In this document: one piece after another, positions 26,868-34,322 of the stretch
Numbering within the stretch: position 1 is the stretch's first letter
Layout: each line of letters starts with the position of its first letter
DNA from: an uncultured Winogradskyella sp.
Lineage (GTDB): Bacteria; Bacteroidota; Bacteroidia; Flavobacteriales; Flavobacteriaceae
Assembly: GCF_947496485.1 (NCBI RefSeq)
Contig: NZ_CANMCZ010000002.1
Location: 434,001 to 498,000 of the forward strand
DNA length: 64,000 nt
Reading direction: 5' to 3'
The notes under the pieces: model-generated
Told to the model about the DNA's origin: nothing
The model's input: the letters and a program-made list of their open reading frames with translations, nothing else
Database searches by the model: none
Translations under genes and position numbers: made by a program

Positions 26868-28246
26868 CCTGGTTCAAATTGCTCTATAAATGCTGCTGCA
26901 TGTATAAAATAACCCCAATGAAAATGATGATCATTAATATTATTATCTTGTCCATGACCCGAAGGGTAACCTAACATTGCAGACCACGTGCTATTGTAAT
27001 AAAATAAAAACGCCACTTCACCAGACTGATAGGTTAACCAATCTTCTAAGCGCTCTTTAATGGTTAAGATTATTTTATCTCTTGCTTCAATGTTTCCAGT
27101 TTCATCAGCTATACGCGCAGTTTGGATAAGTCTATTCATAACTTGACCTTCATTGTAAGAGTCTGTCCAAGTCGCTAAAGCATCATTTTCTATTTGAGAA
27201 ATTTTATTATCTAATGCAGCAGGACTATAACTTGGACTATAATGTCCTAAATTTGGTAGAGTTGGTAGAATTCCTTTAAAAGTATTTTGGACAGAAAAAC
27301 TATTACCATCTAAGGTTTTTAACTGTCCTCTTGCGGTCTCGTAGATATGCTCAATAGGCACCGGAGAACCAGATGCTAAATTACTCCATTGATGAGGCAA
27401 TAATCCTAAAAGCATATTTGTATGAGTTACTGACCCATCTTTTACATCTACTGTTGCTGTAAACGTTGAACTTACTACAGAAGTACTTTCGTTAAAACTC
27501 CAAGATACTTCAGTATTAGTAGGAAAAACGTATGCATATTTTTTGTATTCATTAGCCACTGTAGCTACATTGGATGCAGTTAATGGTATCATAGCCATTG
27601 ACCAATAGTTATTACCATTAAGAGATGATGTATAAGTGTTTCCATTTTGAATCCAAACACTCCCGATAGGTGCATAGATGGCAAAATCACCACCATTTCT
27701 GGCATCTGTAACCGTAATCATTTCGTTTGTAACACTTACTGTACCGGAATTTATAGTAATAGATGCTGTTTCTGAAGCTGCTTTTTCAAAATAGATAAAA
27801 GGCATACCTATACCTGAGGTGGCATTAAATTGATTTCCCCAATTCATGGTTACCGTCCAATCTGAATAATCGGAAACAGTTGCTTGCGATTGATTAAGGC
27901 TTCCTACACCAACAATAATGGGTTGAATATCGTCAATAACTCCCCAAGGAATATAGGTTACTACTAAACCTGAATTCACTGTTTTCATAGTCATAGGATA
28001 ATTGAACAAATTATCAGCATGATTTTCTTTAATTAATTTAGACCACCAATCGTTAGTAGGTACAGGTTTCCCTATGGCATTTCCACTTAATTGAGGAGTA
28101 CCAGAAGGAAATCCATTTCGACCTGCAGAATCAGTTCCTGGGAATGTAGTAGTATAACTTCCGTTTCCAACTGTAACTTGAGCTGAGATAAAAAATGAAT
28201 TTAAGATTACAAGGAAGACTAAAAGTGTCTTTAACGAAAGTTGCAT
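26843..28246 (-). CDS. GH81 beta-1,3-glucanase, N-terminal part (frameshifted)
   Basis: Signal peptide ~MQLSLKTLLVFLVILNSFFISAQ, then GH81 sequence (PVPTNDWWSKLI, NLFNYPMTMKTVNSGLVVTY) up to NDHHFHWGYFIHAAAFIEQF, which carries the acidic/His active-site strand. The frame stops a few codons later at GDTGA while the family continues in the next frame. The catalytic Asp region is therefore in this half and the catalytic Glu region in the other, so neither half should be active alone. It is either a pseudogene, a sequencing error or, less likely, programmed frameshifting. Confidence 0.85.
   Translation of the reverse strand: MQLSLKTLLVFLVILNSFFISAQVTVGNGSYTTTFPGTDSAGRNGFPSGTPQLSGNAIGKPVPTNDWWSKLIKENHADNLFNYPMTMKTVNSGLVVTYIPWGVIDDIQPIIVGVGSLNQSQATVSDYSDWTVTMNWGNQFNATSGIGMPFIYFEKAASETASITINSGTVSVTNEMITVTDARNGGDFAIYAPIGSVWIQNGNTYTSSLNGNNYWSMAMIPLTASNVATVANEYKKYAYVFPTNTEVSWSFNESTSVVSSTFTATVDVKDGSVTHTNMLLGLLPHQWSNLASGSPVPIEHIYETARGQLKTLDGNSFSVQNTFKGILPTLPNLGHYSPSYSPAALDNKISQIENDALATWTDSYNEGQVMNRLIQTARIADETGNIEARDKIILTIKERLEDWLTYQSGEVAFLFYYNSTWSAMLGYPSGHGQDNNINDHHFHWGYFIHAAAFIEQFEPGWVNQWGD
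26846..26867 (-). other. Frameshift site in GH81 gene
   Basis: On the minus strand the first frame reads GTG AAT CAA TGG GGA GAT TGA. The conserved continuation INLLVRDA is read as ATA AAT TTA TTG GTA AGA GAT in the other frame. One base appears to be missing around GGGGAGATTGATAA. A GGGG run is present, but there is no classic slippery heptamer. Confidence 0.8.
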
Positions 28247-28354
28247 AAATTTAGTTTAGTATGAATTGCTAAATATAAATTAATCAAAGAAGTCATGAAA
28301 TATTATCACCTATACAAAAACCAAACACCTCATATTATTCTAGATAGGATTTAG

Positions 28355-28585
28355 AGCGTTGACACTTATATTTCAAAAGTTCGCTTAAAGAAAGCTAGAG
28401 AGCATATAGAGACAACTGATATGACTATCTCGGAGATATTGTATTCTTCTGGTCTCAGTAGTAGAAGATATTTCTCAGAATATTTTTTGAGCGTTTTAAT
28501 ACTCCTATCCCAGTATAGATATTCATTACTTCAAAAAAATGATTTTATAGTTTGTTTTAGCCAAATAGTGGAACGAGATTTATGA
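28355..28585 (+). pseudogene. Decayed AraC-family regulator, C-terminal HTH only
   Basis: Not in the ORF track. Reading from GTTGACACT gives YISKVRLKKAREHIETTDMT followed by ISEILYSSGLSSRRYFSEYF, a clear second helix-turn-helix of an AraC regulator (RLxxA, IsEIAyxxGFxxxxYFsxxF). After SEYF the frame is lost in a T-run. The next frame continues FERFNTP, and the first frame then resumes with SQYR, the usual end of the domain, implying a one-base deletion and a later one-base insertion. No start or N-terminal region is present, so this is a fragment rather than an expressed gene. It fills much of the 412-base gap beside the frameshifted GH81 gene. Confidence 0.75.
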
Positions 28586-28658
28586 GTTTTTTTATTGAAA
28601 TAAGAAAGCTTTTGAGCAAAACCTATCATTACACAACATAAGACAATCAAATATTAGT

Positions 28659-29234
28659 TTATCTAGTGTTAAAACTAATTCTGAAAGCAACTGCATAATG
28701 GGTTTCATTCAATGAATGATTTCTGCTGAGTATGGTAATACCATCGACGCAAAAATTATTTTCATAAATCATTTTGTTATAATAATCTCTGCATTTACCA
28801 TATACTTTTTTTGAAATATCACTCGCAATTGTAATATGTGGCTTACTAATAGCTTGTGTAAATTTCTTAGCAATCTTAATTCTTTGTCTTAACACAGTCC
28901 TTAAATGATTTTGTAATTTAATAATCTCATAGTCAGAAGGATTCAAAAAAATTGTTCTTGATTCTGAAAACTCACCAAACCCGGAGATGCTAACATTAAA
29001 TTTCTTCCAGTTTGAAAAGTAGTTTTTTAATTCTTTATGAATTGTTATTTCTGGGACACTCTCAATTAAAAAATGACTTAAACTGATATGGGCTTCAGAT
29101 TTGAGGTATTTTGCTTCTCCAAATTGATGGTGAAATTCCTTCTTACACTTTTTAACATCTTCTTTGATAAACTCAGGGATGTTAAGAGTGATTAGGTATT
29201 CTCTAAATCCTATTTGGCGATTTAATTCTATCAT
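28659..29234 (-). CDS. 2H phosphoesterase (2'-5' RNA ligase-like)
   Basis: Two HxS/T-type motifs typical of the 2H phosphoesterase superfamily are present: HISLSHF (about residue 49) and PHITIAS (about residue 133), on a 191-residue alpha/beta protein. The family includes RNA 2'-5' ligase/cyclic phosphodiesterases such as ThpR and eukaryotic CPDases. It is cytoplasmic, with no signal peptide. The RNA substrate is unknown. The gene stands alone, divergent from the hibernation factor gene. Confidence 0.85.
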   Translation of the reverse strand: MIELNRQIGFREYLITLNIPEFIKEDVKKCKKEFHHQFGEAKYLKSEAHISLSHFLIESVPEITIHKELKNYFSNWKKFNVSISGFGEFSESRTIFLNPSDYEIIKLQNHLRTVLRQRIKIAKKFTQAISKPHITIASDISKKVYGKCRDYYNKMIYENNFCVDGITILSRNHSLNETHYAVAFRISFNTR

Positions 29235-29379
29235 TAATAATTCTTACTTCTATTTAAATGTAATAAAAATCAACTATTGCTAAATTGATTGTTGCTAACA
29301 AATACTGAATTAAGCTCGGTTTTTATCAAATAAGTAAATTATTAAAGCATATCAGTCAACAATATCATTAAGACTGAAT

Positions 29380-29387
29380 TAGATTTG
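29380..29387 (+). promoter_or_regulatory. Probable -7 element for hpf-like gene
   Basis: TAGATTTG is an exact match to the Bacteroidetes TAnnTTTG element, 22 bases before the ATG. A -33 TTG is not visible at 19-21 bases upstream, so the promoter is only half supported. Confidence 0.4.
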
Positions 29388-29409
29388 AAGAACTTAAAAA
29401 ATTAAAAAC

Positions 29410-29724
29410 ATGGAAAATAATAAACAAGTCATTTTTGAATATCATGATGTTACAGCAAGTGACACGTTAAAAAACTTTACGAAAGAGAAATTAGAATCAC
29501 TTTTTATAAAATTTGATTTTGTAATTCGTGCCGATGTATTCTTTAAAATTGAAAACACATCTTCAGTAGAAACAGGTATGAAGTGCGGTATTCGTTTGAG
29601 TGCTCCAGGTCCTCGCCTATTTGCTGAATCGTCTCATAATACTTTTCAGGACGCCGTAACTGAAACTGTCAGCGAATTAAAACGTCAGCTAAAGAAGCGT
29701 AAAGAATCTATGAAAAATTATTAA
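29410..29724 (+). CDS. hpf: Ribosome hibernation-promoting factor, short type (HPF/YfiA family)
   Basis: The 104-residue protein has the beta-alpha-beta-beta-beta-alpha layout of the HPF/RaiA family: VIFEYHDVTASDTLKNFTKE (first strand and helix), RADVFFKIEN, and the C-terminal basic helix TETVSELKRQLKKRKES that lies in the 30S decoding region in known structures. It lacks the long-form dimerisation domain, so it resembles the short form. It inhibits translation and protects ribosomes in stationary phase. It is followed two bases later by an ArsC-like gene, an arrangement that looks like an operon. Confidence 0.85.
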   Translation: MENNKQVIFEYHDVTASDTLKNFTKEKLESLFIKFDFVIRADVFFKIENTSSVETGMKCGIRLSAPGPRLFAESSHNTFQDAVTETVSELKRQLKKRKESMKNY

Positions 29725-29726
29725 TT

Positions 29727-30182
29727 ATGGCAATTACACTAACAAACACCGATGATAATCTTATAAATTGTATTTATAGAGGTGGTACTCAATTTGGTGA
29801 TCAATTAGAGGCTTTTTTAAAAGCTTCTGATAAAGATATATTACCAATAGACATTACAAAGACAATGCCCACTGATACACAGTGGCATGATATTGCTAAA
29901 CAACTCAATGTGAGTTTAAAGTCCTTCATAAATACAGATAAAGTGAAAGATTTTAATGAGCATACTCAATATTCTGAAGAAGGTTTAGTAAAGATTTTAG
30001 CTAATAATCCAAATGCTTTTAAAGGTGCAGTGATTATGGAAGGTGATCGAATTGCTCATATCACAAAATATACAGATTTGCTAAGATTTTATGATGTTGA
30101 CTCAGCTGGTTTGGAAAAAACTTTACATACCGAAAAGCCTATTATCAAAAGCAAAACTGGAGACGACAATTATATAAATTAA
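29727..30182 (+). CDS. ArsC-like thioredoxin-fold protein lacking active-site cysteine
   Basis: The layout matches ArsC/Spx-family proteins: DNLINCIYRGGTQFGDQLEAF where ArsC has its CxxC or CxxS loop, KDILPIDITKTMPTDTQWHD, then LVKILANNPNAFKGAVIMEG matching the LLaxNPxLikRPiv element. The catalytic Cys position reads GGTQFG, with no cysteine in the loop, so arsenate reduction is unlikely. It is probably a regulatory or structural relative. It starts two bases after the hibernation factor stop, which suggests a shared role in stress or stationary phase. Confidence 0.75.
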   Translation: MAITLTNTDDNLINCIYRGGTQFGDQLEAFLKASDKDILPIDITKTMPTDTQWHDIAKQLNVSLKSFINTDKVKDFNEHTQYSEEGLVKILANNPNAFKGAVIMEGDRIAHITKYTDLLRFYDVDSAGLEKTLHTEKPIIKSKTGDDNYIN

Positions 30183-30264
30183 TGAGGTTTTAGAAGATAA
30201 TAAAGAATTTAATAATCCTTATCTTGCTTGGCACTTTTGGTGATGTAAAATGTAATTTACATAG

Positions 30265-31314
30265 CTACTTATTTTCATTAATAAATGCAATCACTTTTTC
30301 AGCAAATAAAGCAGGTTCTGTTGACATAGGAGAATGGCCAGAATTTTCAAAAATCACCAATTCTTTTTCACTAGATCCTAAATTATCAAAAGAATCTTGT
30401 GCAAATTGTATAGGAACCACCATATCATATCTGCCCCAAAGCACTAATGACGGTATTGTAATTTCTGAAAGCCTATCCTTATAATCTATATTTTGAAACA
30501 AATCTGTATCTAAAATAGATTGCGTATTATTTGCATTCCAAATTATTGTTAATGGGGTATATTTAAAGATAGTATTGTCATCACTATCTGCATCAGCATT
30601 TATAATACCTCTATCTTGTAGTACATTTTCAGCTTCAAAAGCCTCATTGTTCAATTTTGATATATCATCTCTATTATATTGCGGAGCAACATTATTGACT
30701 AAATCGATAACACTTTCCCAGTAATTAATATCATTTTCGGCTTCAATCTGTTCTGCCGCTACTGTATTAAAATTAGCAATATATTCGGCATAGATACCTT
30801 TAGGATTGTGAGCTCCATCTACATCTATCCAACCTAGAAAATCACTTTGATCTTTTAATAAGGTTGCAGGTCCTAATGTACCGCCCCAACTATGACCCAT
30901 TAAGAAAAACCGCGAATCATTTCCATATTTATATTTAATAACTTTTACTAGTGCTAAAATATCTTCTGCCATAATATCAATGTTTATTCCGCTTTCTGAA
31001 TAACTACCTTGGGCCATTCCAGACCCTCTTTGATCAAAATACACTACAGCACATTCTTTTTCAATGCCACTTTTAATGGTATTAGAACGATAGGCTAATC
31101 CAATACCACCAGGACCACCATGCAATATGATAAGAAATATTTTTTCAGAGCCATTGCCATGAATGTAAGCTGGCATATCTGCGTTTCTATGACGGACGAA
31201 AATGGTGTCGTTTAAATCGCTAAAGTTTATGTCTTTAGAACATGAAAAAACAGTAAACAAAGCAATTATTAATACTATTTTTTTTGAGTAATTATTAATT
31301 ATTTTTCGCATCAT
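30265..31314 (-). CDS. Alpha/beta-hydrolase lipoprotein (proline iminopeptidase-like)
   Basis: I place the start at the ATGATG at 31314, not at the ORF-track start, because it gives a good lipoprotein signal: MMRKIINNYSKKIVLIIALF then TVFSCSKD, with the Cys as lipidation site. The mature enzyme has ILHGGPGG (oxyanion hole), GHSWGG (nucleophile Ser), WGRYDMVVP (Asp) and ENSGHSPM (His), the set typical of prolyl aminopeptidase-like hydrolases (S33 family). It is probably anchored in the outer or inner membrane, facing the periplasm or outside. The start overlaps the stop of the upstream 220-residue gene by 20 bases, implying translational coupling. Substrate unknown. Confidence 0.85.
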   Translation of the reverse strand: MMRKIINNYSKKIVLIIALFTVFSCSKDINFSDLNDTIFVRHRNADMPAYIHGNGSEKIFLIILHGGPGGIGLAYRSNTIKSGIEKECAVVYFDQRGSGMAQGSYSESGINIDIMAEDILALVKVIKYKYGNDSRFFLMGHSWGGTLGPATLLKDQSDFLGWIDVDGAHNPKGIYAEYIANFNTVAAEQIEAENDINYWESVIDLVNNVAPQYNRDDISKLNNEAFEAENVLQDRGIINADADSDDNTIFKYTPLTIIWNANNTQSILDTDLFQNIDYKDRLSEITIPSLVLWGRYDMVVPIQFAQDSFDNLGSSEKELVIFENSGHSPMSTEPALFAEKVIAFINENK

Positions 31315-31957
31315 TTCTTTTCTTTTTAAATTTAAAACGGAAGCCATATTGAAGGTTAATAGCAGGCAAAGTGCCCGCATTATAAGGAGTACGTAACAAA
31401 AGGTTTACATTAAAAAAGCGTCCTGTTATCTTTTTACCTAGTCGTTGTTTTCCTATACCTATCGAGATAGATGGCGCATAGTAGCCTCTACCTGGCAGAA
31501 AAATTTTTTCAACATTATCGTTATTTACTTCATAAGTTTCAGGTAAAAAAGAACGATAATAGCCTATAGGATTGAAGGCAATACTCAATTGTTTTCCTTT
31601 CTTATTAGTTCTTCTCCATGTAATACCATAGTTGGTAATGATACCTGTATCTGTTTTAGTTGAAAAATTAGTTGTAAAACCTAAAGTACCATTTAAAAGA
31701 AACTGATGAGTGTTGGTTCTTTGTCCACGCTTTCTGTTTTTAACTTTTTTATACTCTTTCAGAATGTATTCAGCTCCAAAGTTTAATCCATTATTCCAAA
31801 ATATATTACCAGAGTAACTAACCTTAAATTCCGTTCGGTCTAAAAAAGATGATTCTGAGATGTCTGTTGAACTGATTACGACTTTTGAGTCTTGGGAAAA
31901 TCCTATATTTAGAAATAAAATGACTAAAGGAATGAGCAAGCGTGTTTTTAATGTCAT
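31295..31957 (-). CDS. Exported protein, probable outer-membrane beta-barrel
   Basis: A signal peptide (MTLKTRLLIPLVILFLNIGFSQ) precedes alternating strands such as NIFWNNGLNFGAEYILKEYK, HQFLLNGTLGFTTNF and PAINLQYGFRFKFKKKRN. The end resembles a barrel with a C-terminal aromatic strand. It is similar in style to short Bacteroidetes outer-membrane proteins of unknown function. It overlaps the downstream hydrolase lipoprotein gene by 20 bases, so the two likely work together in the envelope. Confidence 0.7.
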   Translation of the reverse strand: MTLKTRLLIPLVILFLNIGFSQDSKVVISSTDISESSFLDRTEFKVSYSGNIFWNNGLNFGAEYILKEYKKVKNRKRGQRTNTHQFLLNGTLGFTTNFSTKTDTGIITNYGITWRRTNKKGKQLSIAFNPIGYYRSFLPETYEVNNDNVEKIFLPGRGYYAPSISIGIGKQRLGKKITGRFFNVNLLLRTPYNAGTLPAINLQYGFRFKFKKKRNDAKNN

Positions 31958-32155
31958 ATAAGTTTAGCTATTGATTGATGGTTGTAAACCTATCTTAATA
32001 ACTTATAAAACTGAGTTAAAGTATATGTAATAAAAACTTAATGAATTATTAAAATATTTGCAAGACTGCTGATCTATCTTCATTGCCAGAAAATAAAAGC
32101 ATATATATTTATTTGTTTGACGTTATAGAAATGAGATTTTTAGATCTTAGTTTTC

Positions 32156-32773
32156 TTAATTCTGTTTCAATGCTTTTACATGAGCAAATATTGCCACACC
32201 ATTTATGAGCGTTTCTACAGTGGTTTTAAGCATTTTCACACCTTTTACATCATTAACTTGCCCTTTTGGAGATATCGCAAAAACATTATAAAATGCCGAA
32301 TCTTCGCCGATAGCTCTTATATGAACAATCATTCCAGATTGCCCTACTCCTTTTATAGGCAATAGCTCTCCTTCTTCAGTTATGGCCTTAATATCTAGTA
32401 AAGTGCCATCACTCGATATAGCCTTTAATGGATAATACATATCGTCGTCCTTTACAATTAATTTTATTGGTAAATACTCTCCGTTGACAATAGCCTTGAC
32501 ATTAAGAATACTAGTGTCATCAAAACTTTGTACAGCTTTAACATTATAAATTGTACCGTTCTTATCAATGGCTTTAATTTTAATAAGTTTGGCGTCAGGT
32601 AGATACGCCTTAACATCCCAAAGTATTTCTGGATGTAATTCGGTTTCGGGTTTATTTGGATTTGATTTTTCATCATCTATTACTTGTGCATTTGCACTGG
32701 TAAACCCAAAGACCAATAGAATGAATAGACTAATAAAATTTGAAGGTTTGAGTAATTGTTTTAGAGCTTTCAT
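32156..32773 (-). CDS. Exported repeat protein with short [I/V]KA[I/V] units
   Basis: The signal peptide ends at TSANAQ. The mature protein is built from about nine short units with a repeating [IVL]-K-[AG]-[IV] strand followed by a turn, for example LLDIKAITEEGELLPIKGVG and IVHIRAIGEDSAFYNVFAIS. This suggests a regular beta-solenoid or beta-sheet stack. It ends in VKALKQN without a T9SS sorting domain. Single gene with no clear partners; function unknown. It is divergent from the exonuclease/GIY-YIG gene. Confidence 0.75.
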   Translation of the reverse strand: MKALKQLLKPSNFISLFILLVFGFTSANAQVIDDEKSNPNKPETELHPEILWDVKAYLPDAKLIKIKAIDKNGTIYNVKAVQSFDDTSILNVKAIVNGEYLPIKLIVKDDDMYYPLKAISSDGTLLDIKAITEEGELLPIKGVGQSGMIVHIRAIGEDSAFYNVFAISPKGQVNDVKGVKMLKTTVETLINGVAIFAHVKALKQN

Positions 32774-32945
32774 AGGTTGAAATTTTACATACTAAAAGTA
32801 GTACAATTTCCTTGAGATAAACATGATAAAAATCACCTCGCATAGCTTTTCAATTTTCATGATTATGTATTTCAAAACCTATCAAAAGTGAGTATCTTGC
32901 ATACAGAATAAAATTATACTTTAATACGAATTTGAGATTACCAAA

Positions 32946-34283
32946 ATGACTTATACCATCATAGATGTTGAAACAACAGGAGAAGGCAATCGTATGACTG
33001 AGATTTCTATTTTTAAGTATGATGGTAACATAGTCATAGATGAGTTTACATCACTGATTAATCCTGAAACCTTTATTCCAGAATACATTACAGCACTCAC
33101 AGGAATTGATAATGCTTTGGTCGCTGATGCACCACGATTTGAAGACGTTGCACAAGACATATTAAATATTACTGAAGGTGCTATATTTGTAGCACACAGC
33201 GTCAATTTTGATTATAATGTTATTAATGGTGAATTTAAACGCTTGGGTATAGAATTTAGCAGAAAAAAACTCTGTACAGTACGTTTATCGAGACGCTTAT
33301 TACCAGGACATCAATCCTATAGTTTAGGAAAACTATGCAAGGCGTTAGATATTAATTTAGTGGATAGACATAGAGCCAGAGGTGATGCTGAGGCCACAGT
33401 AACTCTATTTGAATTGCTCTTGCAACAACCTACAGCTGCAGAAGTATTTGCAGCATTTTTGAACAAGACCTCTAGAGAAGCCACCTTGCCTCCTCATCTA
33501 CCCAAAGCTACGTTTGAAGCCTTACCGAATGCAGCAGGTATCTACTATTTTAAGGATAAAAAAGGAAAAATTATTTACGTAGGTAAAGCCAAGAATATTA
33601 AAAAAAGAGTATTAAGTCATTTTTACAGCAAGACTAAAAAGTCCTTGGAAATGGTAAGAGAAACACGTGATATCGATTTTGAAATATCAGGCAGTGAATT
33701 AATAGCTTTATTGATGGAAGATGCAGCTATTAAACATCACTTTCCGGTTTATAATGTTGTTGCAAAACGTACTATTCAATCGTTCGCCATTTTCTCTTAT
33801 CAAGATAGAAAAGGAATTCTGCATTTAGCAAGTAACAAAGGACGTTTAGTTCCTAATCCTATTATTACTTTTTTTAATATTAGAGACGTACGTGCTTACC
33901 TAGAAAAAATATGTTCAACCTATAATCTTTGTCCAAAATACTGCCATTTGCAGGAAGCGGTTTCTGAATGTTCGCATTACAGCATCAAGAACTGCAATGG
34001 TATTTGCAGAGACGAAGAATCAGTAGAAACTTATAACAACAGAGTCCTTGAAGGGATACAAGACATGTCTAATCAAAACAATGATATTATTGTTAGGGAA
34101 AAAGGCAGACATACTAATGAAGAAGCCTTTGTAATGATTAAGGCTGGTGAATATTTAGGCTATGGATTTGTAGATAAAGAGGAACAGATTAACCATATTG
34201 ATGATTTAAATGCGTTTCTCATTCCACAGAAAAATAGTGTTGATATACAGAAGATTTTAAGACCACGATTATTAAAAATCTAG
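32946..34283 (+). CDS. DnaQ-type exonuclease fused to UvrC/Cho-like GIY-YIG nuclease
   Basis: Residues 1-165 are a DEDDh 3'-5' exonuclease: ExoI DVETTG, ExoII AHSVNFDYN and ExoIII HRARGDAEAT. Residues ~195-275 are a GIY-YIG nuclease (AAGIYYFKDKKGK, IIYVGKAKNIKKRVLSHF), followed by a Cys-rich segment (CPKYCHLQEAVSECSHYS) like that of UvrC relatives. This domain order is a known fusion in Bacteroidetes, usually named DNA polymerase III epsilon-like or Cho-like. The likely role is in DNA repair or trimming of damaged strands. The length of 445 residues is normal for the fusion. Confidence 0.9.
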   Translation: MTYTIIDVETTGEGNRMTEISIFKYDGNIVIDEFTSLINPETFIPEYITALTGIDNALVADAPRFEDVAQDILNITEGAIFVAHSVNFDYNVINGEFKRLGIEFSRKKLCTVRLSRRLLPGHQSYSLGKLCKALDINLVDRHRARGDAEATVTLFELLLQQPTAAEVFAAFLNKTSREATLPPHLPKATFEALPNAAGIYYFKDKKGKIIYVGKAKNIKKRVLSHFYSKTKKSLEMVRETRDIDFEISGSELIALLMEDAAIKHHFPVYNVVAKRTIQSFAIFSYQDRKGILHLASNKGRLVPNPIITFFNIRDVRAYLEKICSTYNLCPKYCHLQEAVSECSHYSIKNCNGICRDEESVETYNNRVLEGIQDMSNQNNDIIVREKGRHTNEEAFVMIKAGEYLGYGFVDKEEQINHIDDLNAFLIPQKNSVDIQKILRPRLLKI

Positions 34284-34322
34284 TTATTAATTTTAGTTGA
34301 CAGTAAAACTTCTAAGATGACA

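Noticed and set aside
24528-28246. GH81 halves as two separate functional genes
   Set aside because: The second ORF starts at a TTG in mid-domain with no signal peptide, and the two halves join seamlessly after one base is added.
31315-31380. N-terminal extension of the hydrolase lipoprotein ORF
   Set aside because: The extension lies inside the upstream gene, and the ATGATG at 31314 gives a normal lipoprotein signal.
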